64,000 bases of DNA from Eubacterium plexicaudatum ASF492 (GTDB taxonomy: Bacteria; Bacillota; Clostridia; Lachnospirales; Lachnospiraceae): assembly GCF_000364225.2 (NCBI RefSeq), contig NZ_AQFT02000001.1:5452001-5516000 (forward strand), given 5' to 3'. Of the stretch, positions 46,546 through 57,500 are shown one piece after another. The position numbers and the translations under genes were made by a program. How positions within the stretch are numbered: the first letter of the stretch is position 1; each line of letters opens with the position of its first letter. A model generated the notes under the pieces. The model was given only the letters and a program-made list of their open reading frames with translations. It made no database searches and had not been told where the DNA came from.

Positions 46546-47014
46546 TGCGTTTAAAAGGTTTGGTCTGGATGTGAATCTGACTGCGACACAGCCATGGGCC
46601 TGGATAGCAATCGTAGTCGTTACGCTCTGGTGGGGCGCGGGCGGAAATATGATTATCTATGTGGCTGCGTTAAACGCGGTTCCGAAAGAACAGATGGAAG
46701 CGGCACAGCTGGACGGTGCGGGAAATGTTGCACGCTTTTTTAAGATTATACTGCCGAATATCCGGTCTCAGATTTTGTTTACAACGGTAATGACTACGAT
46801 TTCGCAGTTTAATATTTATGGTCAGCCGCTGATGCTTACGGGCGGAGGGCCGAATAATTCTACGAAAGTACTGATGATGTACATTCAGCAGAATGCATTT
46901 GGCACCGGCATATCTACGGCAGGCATGTCCGCTGCGATGGCAGTGCTGCTGGGTCTGATCATTATGGTGTTTTCCGGAATACAGTTCGTGATGAACCGCA
47001 GATCGAATGCATAG
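46545..47014 (+). pseudogene. Sugar ABC permease (MalF-like), C-terminal half only
   Basis: About 155 residues of a binding-protein-dependent sugar permease. The reading FKRFGLDVNLTATQPWAW is followed by membrane segments and the EAA motif (EQMEAAQLDGAGNVARFFKI, about 46,690-46,750) that contacts the ATPase, then MLTGGGPNNSTKVLMMYI and the final span. The N-terminal half and any upstream solute-binding protein are absent, cut at the junction with the ArsR fragment. The second permease gene follows after 11 bases. Confidence 0.8.
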
Positions 47015-47025
47015 GAGGGGAGATT

Positions 47026-47862
47026 ATGGGAAAAAATGAACGTACGAAAAAAACAATCTTTTTTATAATACTGACAATCATATGTACGGTCTGGATGTTT
47101 CCGATGCTTTGGGCGATTCTGACCTCCTTTAAGCCGGAAATGGAGATTCAGAGCATGGGATTTCACATGTGGCCAAGGGAATGGACGCTGGACAATTACA
47201 AACAGCTGCTGGACAGCAATGAATCTTCGCCGGTGCTCAGATGGTTTATGAACTCACTGATCATCGCGCTTGGACATATGATGCTTGTACTGGTGATTGT
47301 ATCGTTTGCTGCGTTTGGCTATACAAGGCTGAAGTTCAGGTATCGGGATAAGCTGTTTGGATTTTTGCTCGTAACGATGATGCTGCCGGGCGTGCTGAAT
47401 CTGATTCCGAATTTTAAGATTGTAGATTCGTTTGGATGGACCAATACGTTTCTGGCTGTTATTGTACCAGGCGCGGCATCCGTGTATAATCTGTTTCTGG
47501 TAAAACAGTTTATGGACGGGATACCAAAAGAGCTGGATGAATCGGCGGTTGTAGACGGTGCAAACCGGTTTCAGATTTTCTGGCACATTATTCTGCCGCT
47601 TTCCAGGCCAGTGCTTACGGTTGTGGCGCTGTTCAGTTTTACGGGAGCATGGAACGATTTCCTCTGGCCGTCCATTGTCATGAACGATATTGACAAGCTG
47701 CCGATTACACCGGGACTGCAGCTGCTGCAGGGGCAATACATGACGTATCCGGGAGTGGGTACCGCAGGAGCGATTCTGGCGCTGATCCCGACATTTTTGC
47801 TGTATCTGATTGCACAGAAGAGTTTTATGCAGTCGATGGCATTGAACAGCGGCATTAAATAA
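47026..47862 (+). CDS. Carbohydrate ABC transporter permease (MalG-like)
   Basis: A 278-residue inner-membrane permease with about six spans, forming the pore with the preceding MalF-like partner. The EAA-type loop DGIPKELDESAVVDGANRFQ (about 165-184) is present, and the C terminus ends in the usual QKSFMQSMALNSGIK. GGAGGGGAG precedes the ATG. No ATPase is encoded here; a shared MsmK-like ATPase elsewhere is common in Firmicutes. With its partner truncated, the transporter may not work as assembled here. Next to GH2 and GH43 it presumably imports oligosaccharides. Confidence 0.9.
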   Translation: MGKNERTKKTIFFIILTIICTVWMFPMLWAILTSFKPEMEIQSMGFHMWPREWTLDNYKQLLDSNESSPVLRWFMNSLIIALGHMMLVLVIVSFAAFGYTRLKFRYRDKLFGFLLVTMMLPGVLNLIPNFKIVDSFGWTNTFLAVIVPGAASVYNLFLVKQFMDGIPKELDESAVVDGANRFQIFWHIILPLSRPVLTVVALFSFTGAWNDFLWPSIVMNDIDKLPITPGLQLLQGQYMTYPGVGTAGAILALIPTFLLYLIAQKSFMQSMALNSGIK

Positions 47863-47884
47863 TAGAAAACAGGAGGAGTTGTAC

Positions 47885-49702
47885 ATGGCTGCAAGAAATT
47901 TTTACCCGAGGCCGCAGTTTGTCCGGGAAAACTGGCAGAATTTAAATGGTTCCTGGCAGTTTTGCTTTGACGACGGTGACTGCGGGCTGGCACAGCAGTG
48001 GTATTTGGATACATATCCGTTTGACAGTCAGATTCAGGTGCCGTTTGTGTATCAGAGCAGACTGAGTGGAATTTTTGATACGGCATGCCACGATACGGTG
48101 TGGTATAAGAGGAGCTTTCAGGCGGAAAAAGTATCGGGACAGCGAGTGCTGCTGCATTTTGGAGCGGTGGATTATTATGCAATGGTGTTTTTAAACGGCA
48201 GGCTGATCGGAGAGCATGAGGGCGGACATACGCCGTTTTCGTTTGATATTACGGACGCCATATCGGACGGACAGGAGCAGACGCTGGCGGTACGTGTTTA
48301 TGATCCGCATACGGATGAGCTGATTCCAAGAGGAAAACAGTGCTGGGAAGCCAAGCCGAAGGGGATTTGGTATACGGGCTCTACCGGCATCTGGCAGACG
48401 GTCTGGCTGGAGTGTGTGGAAGAACGGCATTTTACGGACATTCGATTTACTTCGATGTACGATGAAGGAAAAGAGTGCATCTGCTGTACGACGGCGGGCG
48501 ACTGTACCGGCTGTGTGACAGAGTATGAGATTCGATTTGCAGATGAAATCATATGCGCCGGGAGTGTTGCGTGTCAGAGTCCGGTGCTTACCTGGGATGT
48601 GGATCTGATTCAGCAGCATATATTCAGAACGAATTTTCATGACGGAGGCTGGTCGTGGACACCGGAACATCCGAATCTGTTTGCGGTTACCTTAACGCTT
48701 CGTACGGCGGATGGGCATGCGGCAGATCGAATCGACAGTTATTTCGGGTTCCGCAAGGTGCATCGGGAAAACGGTATGGTATACCTGAACAACAAGCCTT
48801 ATTACGAACGTCTGGTACTGGATCAGGGATACTGGCCGGACGGACTGATGACGGCGCCGTCCGATGAGGATTATAAAAAAGATATTGAGCTGGCAAAGCA
48901 AATGGGATTCAATGGCTGCCGCAAGCATCAGAAGATGGAAGATCCGGCATTTTTGTATTGGGCGGACAAGCTCGGATTTCTTGTATGGGGCGAATGTGCA
49001 TCCGCGCCGATGTACGGGCCGGATGCGGCCAGACGACTGATGCAGGAGTGGTCGGAGATTTTGCAGCGGGATTACAGTCATCCGTGTATTGTAGTATGGG
49101 TGCCGTTAAATGAAAGCTGGGGAATTCCCAATATTCATCTGGATGCCAGACAGCAGCATTTTTCACAGGCAATGTATCACTATTTGCACGCGTTGGACCA
49201 TACAAGACTTGTGGTGTCCAATGACGGCTGGGATATGACCAGAACCGATATCTGTGCAATACATAACTATGCGCACGGACAGAAGGAAGAAACGGCCAAA
49301 TTCGCAGCATATGAAGAAATGCTTTCTACAAGGCAGAATCTGGTCAGCCGTCCGTCCGCGGACTGGGATATCTATGCAAAAGGATTTGCGTACCAGGGAG
49401 AACCGATTATACTGACGGAATTCGGCGGCATTGGGTTTGAACTGGCCGGAGAAGATGCATGGGGTTATACGGCAGTTGATAATCAGGAAGATTTTCTGGC
49501 AGATTACGGCCGCATAATGGAAGCAGTGTATGCGTCGGAAGGACTGTGCGGTTTCTGCTATACGCAGCTGACCGATGTGGAGCAGGAGATGAACGGACTT
49601 TTGACATATGACAGGCAGCCAAAATGCAGTCCGGAAAAAATCCGGGAAATCAATCTGCAATATCATAAAAAAAGCAGAAGCTACAGGAGTGATGAGTCAT
49701 AA
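47885..49702 (+). CDS. Glycoside hydrolase family 2 protein
   Basis: A 605-residue GH2 enzyme of beta-galactosidase/beta-glucuronidase/beta-mannosidase type. An N-terminal sugar-binding jelly roll (about 1-180, NLNGSWQF, RLIGEHEGGHTPFSFDIT), an Ig-like middle domain and a TIM barrel follow. The acid/base Glu is in WVPLNESWG (about 410) and the nucleophile Glu in ILTEFGGIG (about 513). There is no signal peptide, so it acts on imported sugars in the cytoplasm. The start is ATG 47885 with AGGAGG (47871-47876) eight bases ahead. The exact sugar cannot be read from the sequence. Confidence 0.9.
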   Translation: MAARNFYPRPQFVRENWQNLNGSWQFCFDDGDCGLAQQWYLDTYPFDSQIQVPFVYQSRLSGIFDTACHDTVWYKRSFQAEKVSGQRVLLHFGAVDYYAMVFLNGRLIGEHEGGHTPFSFDITDAISDGQEQTLAVRVYDPHTDELIPRGKQCWEAKPKGIWYTGSTGIWQTVWLECVEERHFTDIRFTSMYDEGKECICCTTAGDCTGCVTEYEIRFADEIICAGSVACQSPVLTWDVDLIQQHIFRTNFHDGGWSWTPEHPNLFAVTLTLRTADGHAADRIDSYFGFRKVHRENGMVYLNNKPYYERLVLDQGYWPDGLMTAPSDEDYKKDIELAKQMGFNGCRKHQKMEDPAFLYWADKLGFLVWGECASAPMYGPDAARRLMQEWSEILQRDYSHPCIVVWVPLNESWGIPNIHLDARQQHFSQAMYHYLHALDHTRLVVSNDGWDMTRTDICAIHNYAHGQKEETAKFAAYEEMLSTRQNLVSRPSADWDIYAKGFAYQGEPIILTEFGGIGFELAGEDAWGYTAVDNQEDFLADYGRIMEAVYASEGLCGFCYTQLTDVEQEMNGLLTYDRQPKCSPEKIREINLQYHKKSRSYRSDES

Positions 49703-49725
49703 AGCGGGGTGGAGGGATGTAAAGG

Positions 49726-51105
49726 ATGTTTCGGAAAATAGGTCTGCTCGGCCTGGCGCTTGTACTGACGGCTGCTGTTTTTACGGGGTGTGCAAAGATG
49801 GAAAAACAAACAATGGCAGAAGGAATTTCACCGGTGATTGATCAGGAAGGCGCAGATCCGTACGTTATGAAGCAGGGTGAATGGTATTATTACACAAAGA
49901 CTGCCGGCGATCGTATCGAGCTGTTTCGTTCTGAAAAACTTACTAATATTGCCGCGGGAGAAAGCTGCGTGCCGTATGAGCCGGTTTCCGAGCTGGAAAG
50001 TCTCTGGGCTCCGGAACTGTTTTACCTGGACCATGTGTGGTATGTGTATTTTGCGGCAAAAGTACCGGGAGAGCAAATGCACCATATGTATGTGCTGTCT
50101 AACGGCAACGAAGATCCGTTTACGGGCAGCTGGGAATGTGCTCCGGTAGCGGGAATGGATGATAAATTTGCCATTGACGGTACGGTTCTGGAACTTGCTT
50201 CCGGCAGATATTTTATCTGGTCCGGATGGGAAGGTTATGAAAATGTCCGCCAGGACCTGTATCTGGCGCAGATGGTGTCGCCGACCGAGGTCGTGGAAGA
50301 AAAAATACTGCTGTCTTTGCCAGAGTATGATTGGGAGAAACAGGGAGAGCCGCTTGTAAACGAGGGACCGGAGATTATAATCAAAGATCGGACGATTAAC
50401 CTTGTCTACTCTGCGAGCGGAAGCTGGACGGATGATTATTGCCTGGGACTTCTGACAGCGGATGTTCAGGCGGACGTGCGCAAAGCGGAGTCGTGGAAAA
50501 AACAGGAAACACCGGTTCTGCGTTCCGGGAATGGTGTATGGGGGCCGGGACACAACAGCTTTACCGTATCGCCGGACGGATCACAGACCGTGATCGTATA
50601 CCATGCGGCCAGATGGCAGGGAGCCGGATGGAGCCGTTCGGTACGGTTTGGATATGCGGATTTTGACGAATCCGGGAAGCTGGTAACTATGGAACCGGAT
50701 GCGGCTGAAAAGCTGTTGCAGCCTCCTGCCGGAGAGCCTGCACGGGAAGTCTGTCCGGCAGAAGCGTTTACATTAAGTGACGGAGTGACGCTGCTGGAAG
50801 AGACCGGGACGGTATCAGGACAGGCAGCGGTGGGTCTGGCGGATACGGAAGAATGTATTACCGCACGGATCGACAGTGCGGAGCAGAAAAAAGCAGTACT
50901 GCATATTTATGTAAAAATGATGGATTTTACGGACGATCAGGATCGGACGGGAATACAGGTGGAAGTGAATGAAAACGTGTTTATCATTCCGGTTTATCCG
51001 GCCGACTGTTTTCAGCCGCTGGCAATTCCGGTGGAGTTGGAAAAAGGTGGCAATGAAGTGGTCATCCGGTCCGAAGCGGGCGGAAGCATGTTCGCCGTAG
51101 ACTGA
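49726..51105 (+). CDS. Glycoside hydrolase family 43-like lipoprotein
   Basis: A 459-residue lipoprotein (lipobox FTGC, Cys 22) with a five-bladed beta-propeller typical of GH43 (arabinosidase/xylosidase/galactosidase group). The catalytic base Asp fits GADPYVM (about 43-49), the pKa-tuning Asp sits in KFAIDGTV, and the acid Glu in NEGPEIII (about 214). About 110 C-terminal residues form an extra beta domain. Anchored outside the cell, it would trim side sugars before uptake by the permeases upstream. It starts 23 bases after GH2, so it is in the same operon, which ends at the terminator at 51,122. Confidence 0.85.
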   Translation: MFRKIGLLGLALVLTAAVFTGCAKMEKQTMAEGISPVIDQEGADPYVMKQGEWYYYTKTAGDRIELFRSEKLTNIAAGESCVPYEPVSELESLWAPELFYLDHVWYVYFAAKVPGEQMHHMYVLSNGNEDPFTGSWECAPVAGMDDKFAIDGTVLELASGRYFIWSGWEGYENVRQDLYLAQMVSPTEVVEEKILLSLPEYDWEKQGEPLVNEGPEIIIKDRTINLVYSASGSWTDDYCLGLLTADVQADVRKAESWKKQETPVLRSGNGVWGPGHNSFTVSPDGSQTVIVYHAARWQGAGWSRSVRFGYADFDESGKLVTMEPDAAEKLLQPPAGEPAREVCPAEAFTLSDGVTLLEETGTVSGQAAVGLADTEECITARIDSAEQKKAVLHIYVKMMDFTDDQDRTGIQVEVNENVFIIPVYPADCFQPLAIPVELEKGGNEVVIRSEAGGSMFAVD

Positions 51106-51121
51106 ATTGAAATCGGATAAT

Positions 51122-51162
51122 AAAAAGCAGGTATCTTGCAGCAATGCGGATACCTGCTTTTT
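51122..51162. terminator. Bidirectional terminator between GH43 and LacI-type regulator
   Basis: AAAAAGCAGGTATC (51122-51135) and GATACCTGCTTTTT (51149-51162) form a perfect 14-bp stem with a 13-base loop. It serves both convergent genes. Confidence 0.85.
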
Positions 51163-51173
51163 CTGAATGTGTC

Positions 51174-52199
51174 TTAAAAAATAATCGTAGGACGTACAAA
51201 TGTCAATTCGTAAGGTGCGTTTGGATGCTGTGTGCGAAACAACAGCTGCAGCGCCAGCCGTTTGCCGAGCAGACTGGTAGGGACATTGGCCGTCGTAATA
51301 TGACCTGCGACATTTGTATATTCTTCGGAATTATCAAATCCGGTCAGGGTAACCGGGTTCGGGACATGGTGCGGGTTTTCATCCATATACTGTCTTACAA
51401 AATGCGCCACAAAATCACTCACACATACAAAAGCAGAAGGCCAGTCGGTCAGGCTGTTTAAAAAATCATACAGTTCTTTTCCATAGGTAAAGATTCCGAT
51501 GCTTCCGGTCAGACAGTATTGCGGATGAACATCCAGACGATGTGCCCGCATACAGTCACAATAACCGCGATACCGTTCCAGATTTGTCTGAGCGTAATAA
51601 ATATCACCAAGAAAACCGATGTTCGTATGTCCGCTTTGTATCAGCGATTCTGTAATTTCATATTCCGTCCGGTAGCCTTCGATTAAGATCAGATCGCCGT
51701 TCATCTGCGCCCGGTATAAAGACGGAACCGCATCCAGAAAAACTTTCGGAAGAGAAAGTTCATTTACCATGCTTAAAATCGTTGTATCATATACATTTAA
51801 AGCAATACAGCCGTCTATGCCCGATGCATTTTTTAATACCTGCGGCAGATGAAAACTTTTCGTATACACAGACGGTACGTATGTATATAAAAGATTGATG
51901 TTATAACCGGCAAGCTCCTGTGCCATGCGGTGTATGATGTTAGTCCAGAACACGGCGGAGTCCGGCCGTGAAACGATTAACGAGACGGTTCGGTTCGGAT
52001 GCTCATCCTGCTGTGTCTGCATTTGCATTTGTTCAATAGCCAGATAGGGGACTTTCGCATAGCCAAGTTCCCGTGCCTTTTCGAATATCAGTTCTCTGAG
52101 TGAGTCGGACACGCCGGATTGGTTGTTAAAAGCTTTGCTTACGGTAACTCTTGAAATATTCAGAGCATTTGCAATGTCCTGCATTGTGATTTTTTCCAT
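51174..52199 (-). CDS. LacI-family transcriptional regulator
   Basis: A 341-residue LacI/GalR regulator. The HTH at residues 3-25 reads ITMQDIANALNISRVTVSKA, followed by the hinge region GVSDSLRELIFEKARELGY, then a periplasmic-binding-protein-like sugar domain (SLIVSRPDSAVFW, GFLGDIYYAQTNLERYRGY, AFVCVSDFVA). It reads away from the permease/GH38/GH85 genes, so it very likely represses or senses for that operon. No classical central-CG palindrome was found with confidence in the 334-base divergent gap. Confidence 0.92.
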   Translation of the reverse strand: MEKITMQDIANALNISRVTVSKAFNNQSGVSDSLRELIFEKARELGYAKVPYLAIEQMQMQTQQDEHPNRTVSLIVSRPDSAVFWTNIIHRMAQELAGYNINLLYTYVPSVYTKSFHLPQVLKNASGIDGCIALNVYDTTILSMVNELSLPKVFLDAVPSLYRAQMNGDLILIEGYRTEYEITESLIQSGHTNIGFLGDIYYAQTNLERYRGYCDCMRAHRLDVHPQYCLTGSIGIFTYGKELYDFLNSLTDWPSAFVCVSDFVAHFVRQYMDENPHHVPNPVTLTGFDNSEEYTNVAGHITTANVPTSLLGKRLALQLLFRTQHPNAPYELTFVRPTIIF

Positions 52200-52533
52200 G
52201 TTGGTGCTCCTATATTGCTGGTCGGTGGTTAGTTCGGACTATAGTATAGCATAAACAGCAAAAAAAAACAACACGTCAGGTTTACAAATGTTAAATATAA
52301 AAGACAGTCATGTCAGTTGTAAAAATATATGGATTTTTATTTGTAAATTTTTTATGTAATTTTGTAAGCTTTATTTTTTGTGATTTATTTAAAATTTATA
52401 AACAGTTGGTAAATTTATACTAAAAATAATATTAAGAATTAGCTATATTGATGAAACTAACATATCAAGTTGACATTTGTTTAAGAGGTTGTTAATATTA
52501 AGCTAACAAAAATAAACAAGGAGGACAAACAAA
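52200..52533. promoter_or_regulatory. Divergent control region of the N-glycan locus
   Basis: 334 very AT-rich bases between the LacI-type gene and the first permease. The motif TTTGTAA/TTACAAA recurs (about 52,280, 52,340 and 52,360), which may be regulator or curvature-related sites. AAGGAGG (52,519-52,525) serves the permease ATG. No gene is seen. Confidence 0.4.
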
Positions 52534-53425
52534 ATGAAGACAAAACAACATGCTTCATGGAAAAGGAAAAGCGCCGAAAAAACGCTGGTCGAAAGACGAT
52601 ACGGAACTGTTTCTGCTGTCGCTGCCGACGTTGATCTGGTATGCAATATTTGCTGCACAGTGAATGGGCCGGATTCGGCAACTTTTCGTTTTTCTTCTCG
52701 TCAAATGCGTTTTCAATGCTGCTGAGAAACACGATTCTTTACAATATCGCGTTTATTATCATCAGCGCCAGTGTGGCGGTAGGGGAGCCTTAATGTTAAG
52801 CAATATGCGGAACAAAAAGGGGTCCAAAGTCTATCAGACGATGATGTTCCTGCCGTATTTTATGTCGTGGGTAGTTGTTACCTACTTCGTTTATGCAATT
52901 CTGACACCGGAAAGAGGGTATTTGAACGGGATTCTCAAAGCCATGGGCGCAGACCCGATTATGTGGTATCAGGAAGCAAAGTACTGGCCGTTTATTCTTG
53001 TGCTGCTGAATACGTGGAAGGGCATGGGATATGGTATGGTGCTTTACCTTGCGAGCATTACGGGTATTGACCAGTCTTTATATGAAGCAGCGGTTATGGA
53101 CGGAGCTACGAAGTGGCAGCAGACGATACATATTACGCTTCCTTCGATTAAACCGGTATTTATTATGATGCTGATCTTAGACTGCGGTAAGATCTTTAAC
53201 TCGGATTTCGGTCTGTTTTATCAGGTAACCGGAGGAATTCCGAAGTCACTGTATACAACCGTGTCTACATTTGATACGTATATCTATCAGGCGATCAAGT
53301 CTCCGGCGACGCCGATCGGACGAACGGCTGCAGCATCATTCTTCCAGGCGATCTGTAGCTGCGCTACGATTCTGATAGCGAACCAGATTGTAAGAAAGAT
53401 CGACAAAGACAACAGTCTGATTTAA
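52534..53425 (+). pseudogene. LplB-like polysaccharide ABC permease, frameshifted with an internal deletion
   Basis: The expected protein starts MKTKQHASWKRKSA and continues in another frame as RWSKDDTELFLLSLPTLIWY, then jumps at about 52,645 to LHSEWAGFGNFSFFFSSN, losing the residues (about 30) that normally form the first periplasmic loop. A further lost base at about 52,790 is needed to reach LMLSNMRNKKGSKVYQTMMF. From there a single frame runs to 53,425 with the EAA loop DQSLYEAAVMDGATKWQQTI (about 53,070-53,130). At least three defects are needed to explain it. The downstream part is well conserved. Confidence 0.75.
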
Positions 53426-53454
53426 TCTGATTGTATTATAGGGAGGTGTACAAA

Positions 53455-53880
53455 GTGAGAAAAAAGAATAAGGATCTGGAAAGCTCATCGTCTACAAACC
53501 AGATTAAAGAGTCCACCAATGTGCTGTTTAACATCATATTTCTGGTTTTGGGGCTGACCTGTATTTTTCCGCTGCTTTTTGTCTTTTCCATATCTATAAC
53601 GAGTGAAGAGGCGCTTCGATCCGGCGGTTACCAGATTATTCCGCAGGAACTTTCGGCGGCTGCGTACCAGTTTTTATGGAATGAAAGAACGATGATTTTC
53701 CGTGCGGTATTTATGTCCATTATCGTAACGATCATCGGTACAATTATTACAATTGCACTGACGACAACGATGGGATATGTTGTTTCCGGAAGAAACTTTA
53801 AGTTAAAGGGAATCTATACATGGATTATTTTTGTACCGATGATCTTTAACGGCGGTATGCTCTCAAGCTATGTAGTTGTC
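53455..53880 (+). pseudogene. YtcP-like polysaccharide ABC permease, N-terminal half only
   Basis: GTG 53455, seven bases after GGAGGT, starts a permease of the YtcP type: NVLFNIIFLVLGLTCIFPLL, SISITSEEALRSGGY and MGYVVSGRNFKLKGIY are family-like. After FNGGMLSSYVVV (about 53,880) the reading turns into unrelated sequence in another frame. The EAA loop and last spans are missing. The partner LplB-like gene upstream is also damaged, so this transporter is unlikely to work as assembled. Confidence 0.75.
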
Positions 53881-53882
53881 GG

Positions 53883-54497
53883 GTGCGCACGGGAGGCGTT
53901 TTGCTGCATGGGCCGCTTGATGCACTGGCGAAATCCTGTTTTGGCATTGAAGGAAAACCGTGCGGAAAAATGCCGTATCGGTATGAGAAAACGATCATAC
54001 CACAAGGAGAAGCGTTCTGCACATACGACGGTGGAAAATCTGTCTCGGATTATATTGACGGGGCCGGGTGTTGTGTGGCAGAATATGCAGGAGACATGCT
54101 TGCGGAACAGGCGCCGGAAAAAGGAGAGAAGCCATTTCAGGGAACGGTATATGCATTTGGGGTACGGATCGGATCCGCGTATGCGTCCAAAAATATCCCG
54201 CATGTACCTTATGGATCCGGTAATAAGGAAATGTATCCGTTTGGATTGTCCGGATCAACGCTTATTTTGGATATTTTAAGCAAATATGTGATACCGGTCA
54301 GCGGAATACGTGAACGAGGAATAGAAACAGGTGTATTTGAAAACGGTATGGTTATTGTCAACCACCGCAGTGAACCTTATGTGCTGCCGGAAAAGTATCA
54401 GGCGTATCATTATCAGTATCCGCCTGATCGGCGGGACAGCGCCGAAATTCTGGCAGGACATTCCGCAGTATGGGTAAGTAAGACATCGGAAAGATAA
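53883..54497 (+). pseudogene. C-terminal fragment of an unidentified protein
   Basis: About 204 residues, beginning abruptly at the 53,880 junction (RTGGVLLHGPLDALAKSCFG) and ending at TAA 54,495-54,497. It includes QGTVYAFGVRIGSAYASKN, MYPFGLSGSTLILDILSKYV and VFENGMVIVNHRSEPYVLP. There is no start codon with a ribosome site, so it is the tail of a larger gene whose front was lost. Its place between sugar permeases and GH38, and the glycosidase-like final beta domain, hint at a carbohydrate enzyme, but I do not recognise the family. Confidence 0.55.
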
Positions 54498-54549
54498 CGC
54501 CGCGCGGCATCAGGAATGCCTACGCATTGGGCGGAATAAGGAGGCTTTT

Positions 54550-57500
54550 ATGCATTTTTTAGACAAAAGGGTTAATGTCATTTGTGAAGAACTTAAAAAA
54601 CTGAAAGTAAAACAGAAATTTCCGTTAGATCATTGGAAATATAAAGAGGGAACTTATATTCGCCCGGAGGAAGCAATGGCAGACCAGACGCCGTGGGCAG
54701 ACTTTGACTGCAGCAGTATGCACTGGTATGGCAAAGACCGTCATTATTGTTTTCAGACATCCTGGAAGGTACCGGAAGAACTGGACGGCAAACGGATGTG
54801 GATGCACGTAAGCACACAGATCGACGAGTGGGACGACGCAAAGAATCCGCAGTTTTTACTGTATGTAAACGGGGAAGTAGTCCAGGGTATTGACATGAAC
54901 CACAGAGACGTATTTCTGCGTCCGCAGGCAGCGGCAGGAGAAGAGCTGGAACTGGTTCTGATCGCATATACGGGGACATTGCATACGGAGTTTAATCTGA
55001 TCGTGGAAATGCAGGAAGTGGACGCTGCGATCGAGAAGCTTTATTATGATCTCTGGGTACCGCTCCAGGCATTTACAAGAATGGAAGAGGATGATAAGAC
55101 CCGCAGAGATATTGAGGAAGTGCTGAATACAAGCGTTAATTTCCTGGATCTGCGCACACCTTATTCAGAGGCTTTTTACGCAACTTTGCAGGAAGCGTCC
55201 GATTATATTGACCGGACGTTGTATACCGATATGGCAGGCTGGCAGGATGTCGTAGCTACATGTATCGGCCATACGCACATTGACGTGGCATGGTGGTGGA
55301 CCGTAGCACAGACGAGGGAAAAAGTCGGCCGCAGCTTTGCTACCGTATTAAAGCTGATGGAAGAGTATCCAAACTACCGGTTTATGTCCAGCCAGCCGCA
55401 GCTGTATGCGTTTTTCAAAGAACGGTATCCGGAAATGTATGAGAAAATCAAAGAGCGTATCAAAGAAAAACGCTGGGAGCCGGAAGGCGGCATGTGGGTG
55501 GAAGCAGACTGCAACCTGACTTCCGGAGAGTCTTTGGTGCGTCAGTTCCTGCATGGAAAACGGTTCTTCAAAGAAGAATTTGGCGTGGATAACCGGATAT
55601 TATGGCTGCCAGATGTATTTGGCTATTCCGGTGCGCTTCCTCAGATTATGAAAAAATGCGGCATTGACTATTTTATGACAACAAAGCTGGCATGGAACCA
55701 GTTTAACAAAATACCGTATGATACGATGATGTGGCGCGGTATTGACGGAACGGAAGTGCTGACACATCTGATTACGACGCTGGGTGTGCATCAGCCGATT
55801 AAAGATTATTTTACAACTTATAACGGAATGCTGCATCCGGATGCGATTATGGGCGGATGGATGCGTTATCAGAATAAAAATATTAACAATGATATTCTTG
55901 TGTCATATGGTTATGGAGACGGCGGCGGCGGTCCGACCAGAGAAATGCTGGAAACCTCAATCCGTATGGAAAAAGGGGTAAAAGGCATTCCGAAAGTACG
56001 TCAGGAATTTGCCCGTACGTATTTTGACGAATTAAAAGAACGTGTGGAAGGCAATAAACGTCTTCCGGTCTGGGAAGGAGAGCTGTATTTTGAATACCAC
56101 AGAGGAACGCTGACTTCCATGGCCAGAAACAAACGTTCCAACCGCAAATCGGAGCTGGGTCTGATGGATCTGGAACTGCTTGGTGTTCTGGCAGCGGATT
56201 CCGTGGATTATCCGGTTCGGGAGCTGGACGACATGTGGAAACTTGTCCTGTTGAATCAGTTCCATGATATTTTGCCTGGTTCTTCGATTGAAGAAGTGTA
56301 TGAAGTGACAAAACAGGAATATGAACAGCTTGCGGCGCAGCTTGCCGAACTGATCGGTCAGCGTACAAAAGCGCTTTCCGGCACCGGAGAAGCGGTCATG
56401 ATCTTCAATACAACCGGAAAAGAGAGAAACGATGTGGTCAATCTCGGAGAACTCGATGCTGCGGCGGTAGCGGACAGTGACGGTACGGTATATCCGGTAC
56501 AAAAGACTTCGGACGGCAGTATCGCGTATGTGGAACATGTACCTTCCAAAGGTTACAAATCGTTTGTGCCGACCGATGCTGCGGATCAGGGATGTCCGTT
56601 TACCCTGCACACAGATCATGAGCTGGAAACACCGTTTTATACAATACGGCTTGACGCACAGGGAATGTTTACGAGCATTTACGATAAGGAAAATGACCGT
56701 GAAGTCGTTCAGGAAGGGGAACGTGCAAACCTGCTGCGTATGTACGAAGATAAGCCGATTTATTTTGACAACTGGGATATTGATATTTATTATACGGAAA
56801 AATTCTGGGACGTGGACCAGATAGAACAGATGGAATGGACGGAACTGGGTTCGGTACGTGCCGTACTGGAAATTACAAGAAAAGCGTCCAATTCCGTAAT
56901 CAGACAGAAAATTATTTTCTATGCAAAGAGCCGCAGAATTGAATTTGTAACACACGTAGACTGGAAAGAGCACCAGACACTGTTAAAAGTGCATTTCCCG
57001 GTTGCCGTGCATACGGATGAAGCAACGTTTGATGTTCAGTTTGGTAATCTGACGAGAAAGACGCATCAGAATACGAGCTGGGATGTCGCACGTTTTGAAA
57101 GCTGCGGACAGAAATGGATGGATCTTTCCGAAGGGCATTACGGCGTGTCATTATTAAATGACTGCAAATACGGACATTCCGTAAAAGATTCCAATATGGC
57201 CCTGACACTGATCAAATCCGGAATTGAGCCAAACCCGGTAACCGATCAGGAAGAGCATACCTTTACGTATGCCATTTATCCGCACGCAGAAAACTGGCGC
57301 GCGGCAGGTACGGTGGAAGAAGCTTACAAGCTGAATCAGCCGCTGACCGCTCAGCTGCATGCGCAAGCCGGAAAAGAATATTCACTTGTGTCCGTGGACT
57401 GTCCGAATGTAATCATCGAGACAGTGAAGCAGGCGGAAGACGGAACAGGATTGATTATCCGTATGTACGAGTCGGAAAATGCTTATACAAAAGCAAAACT

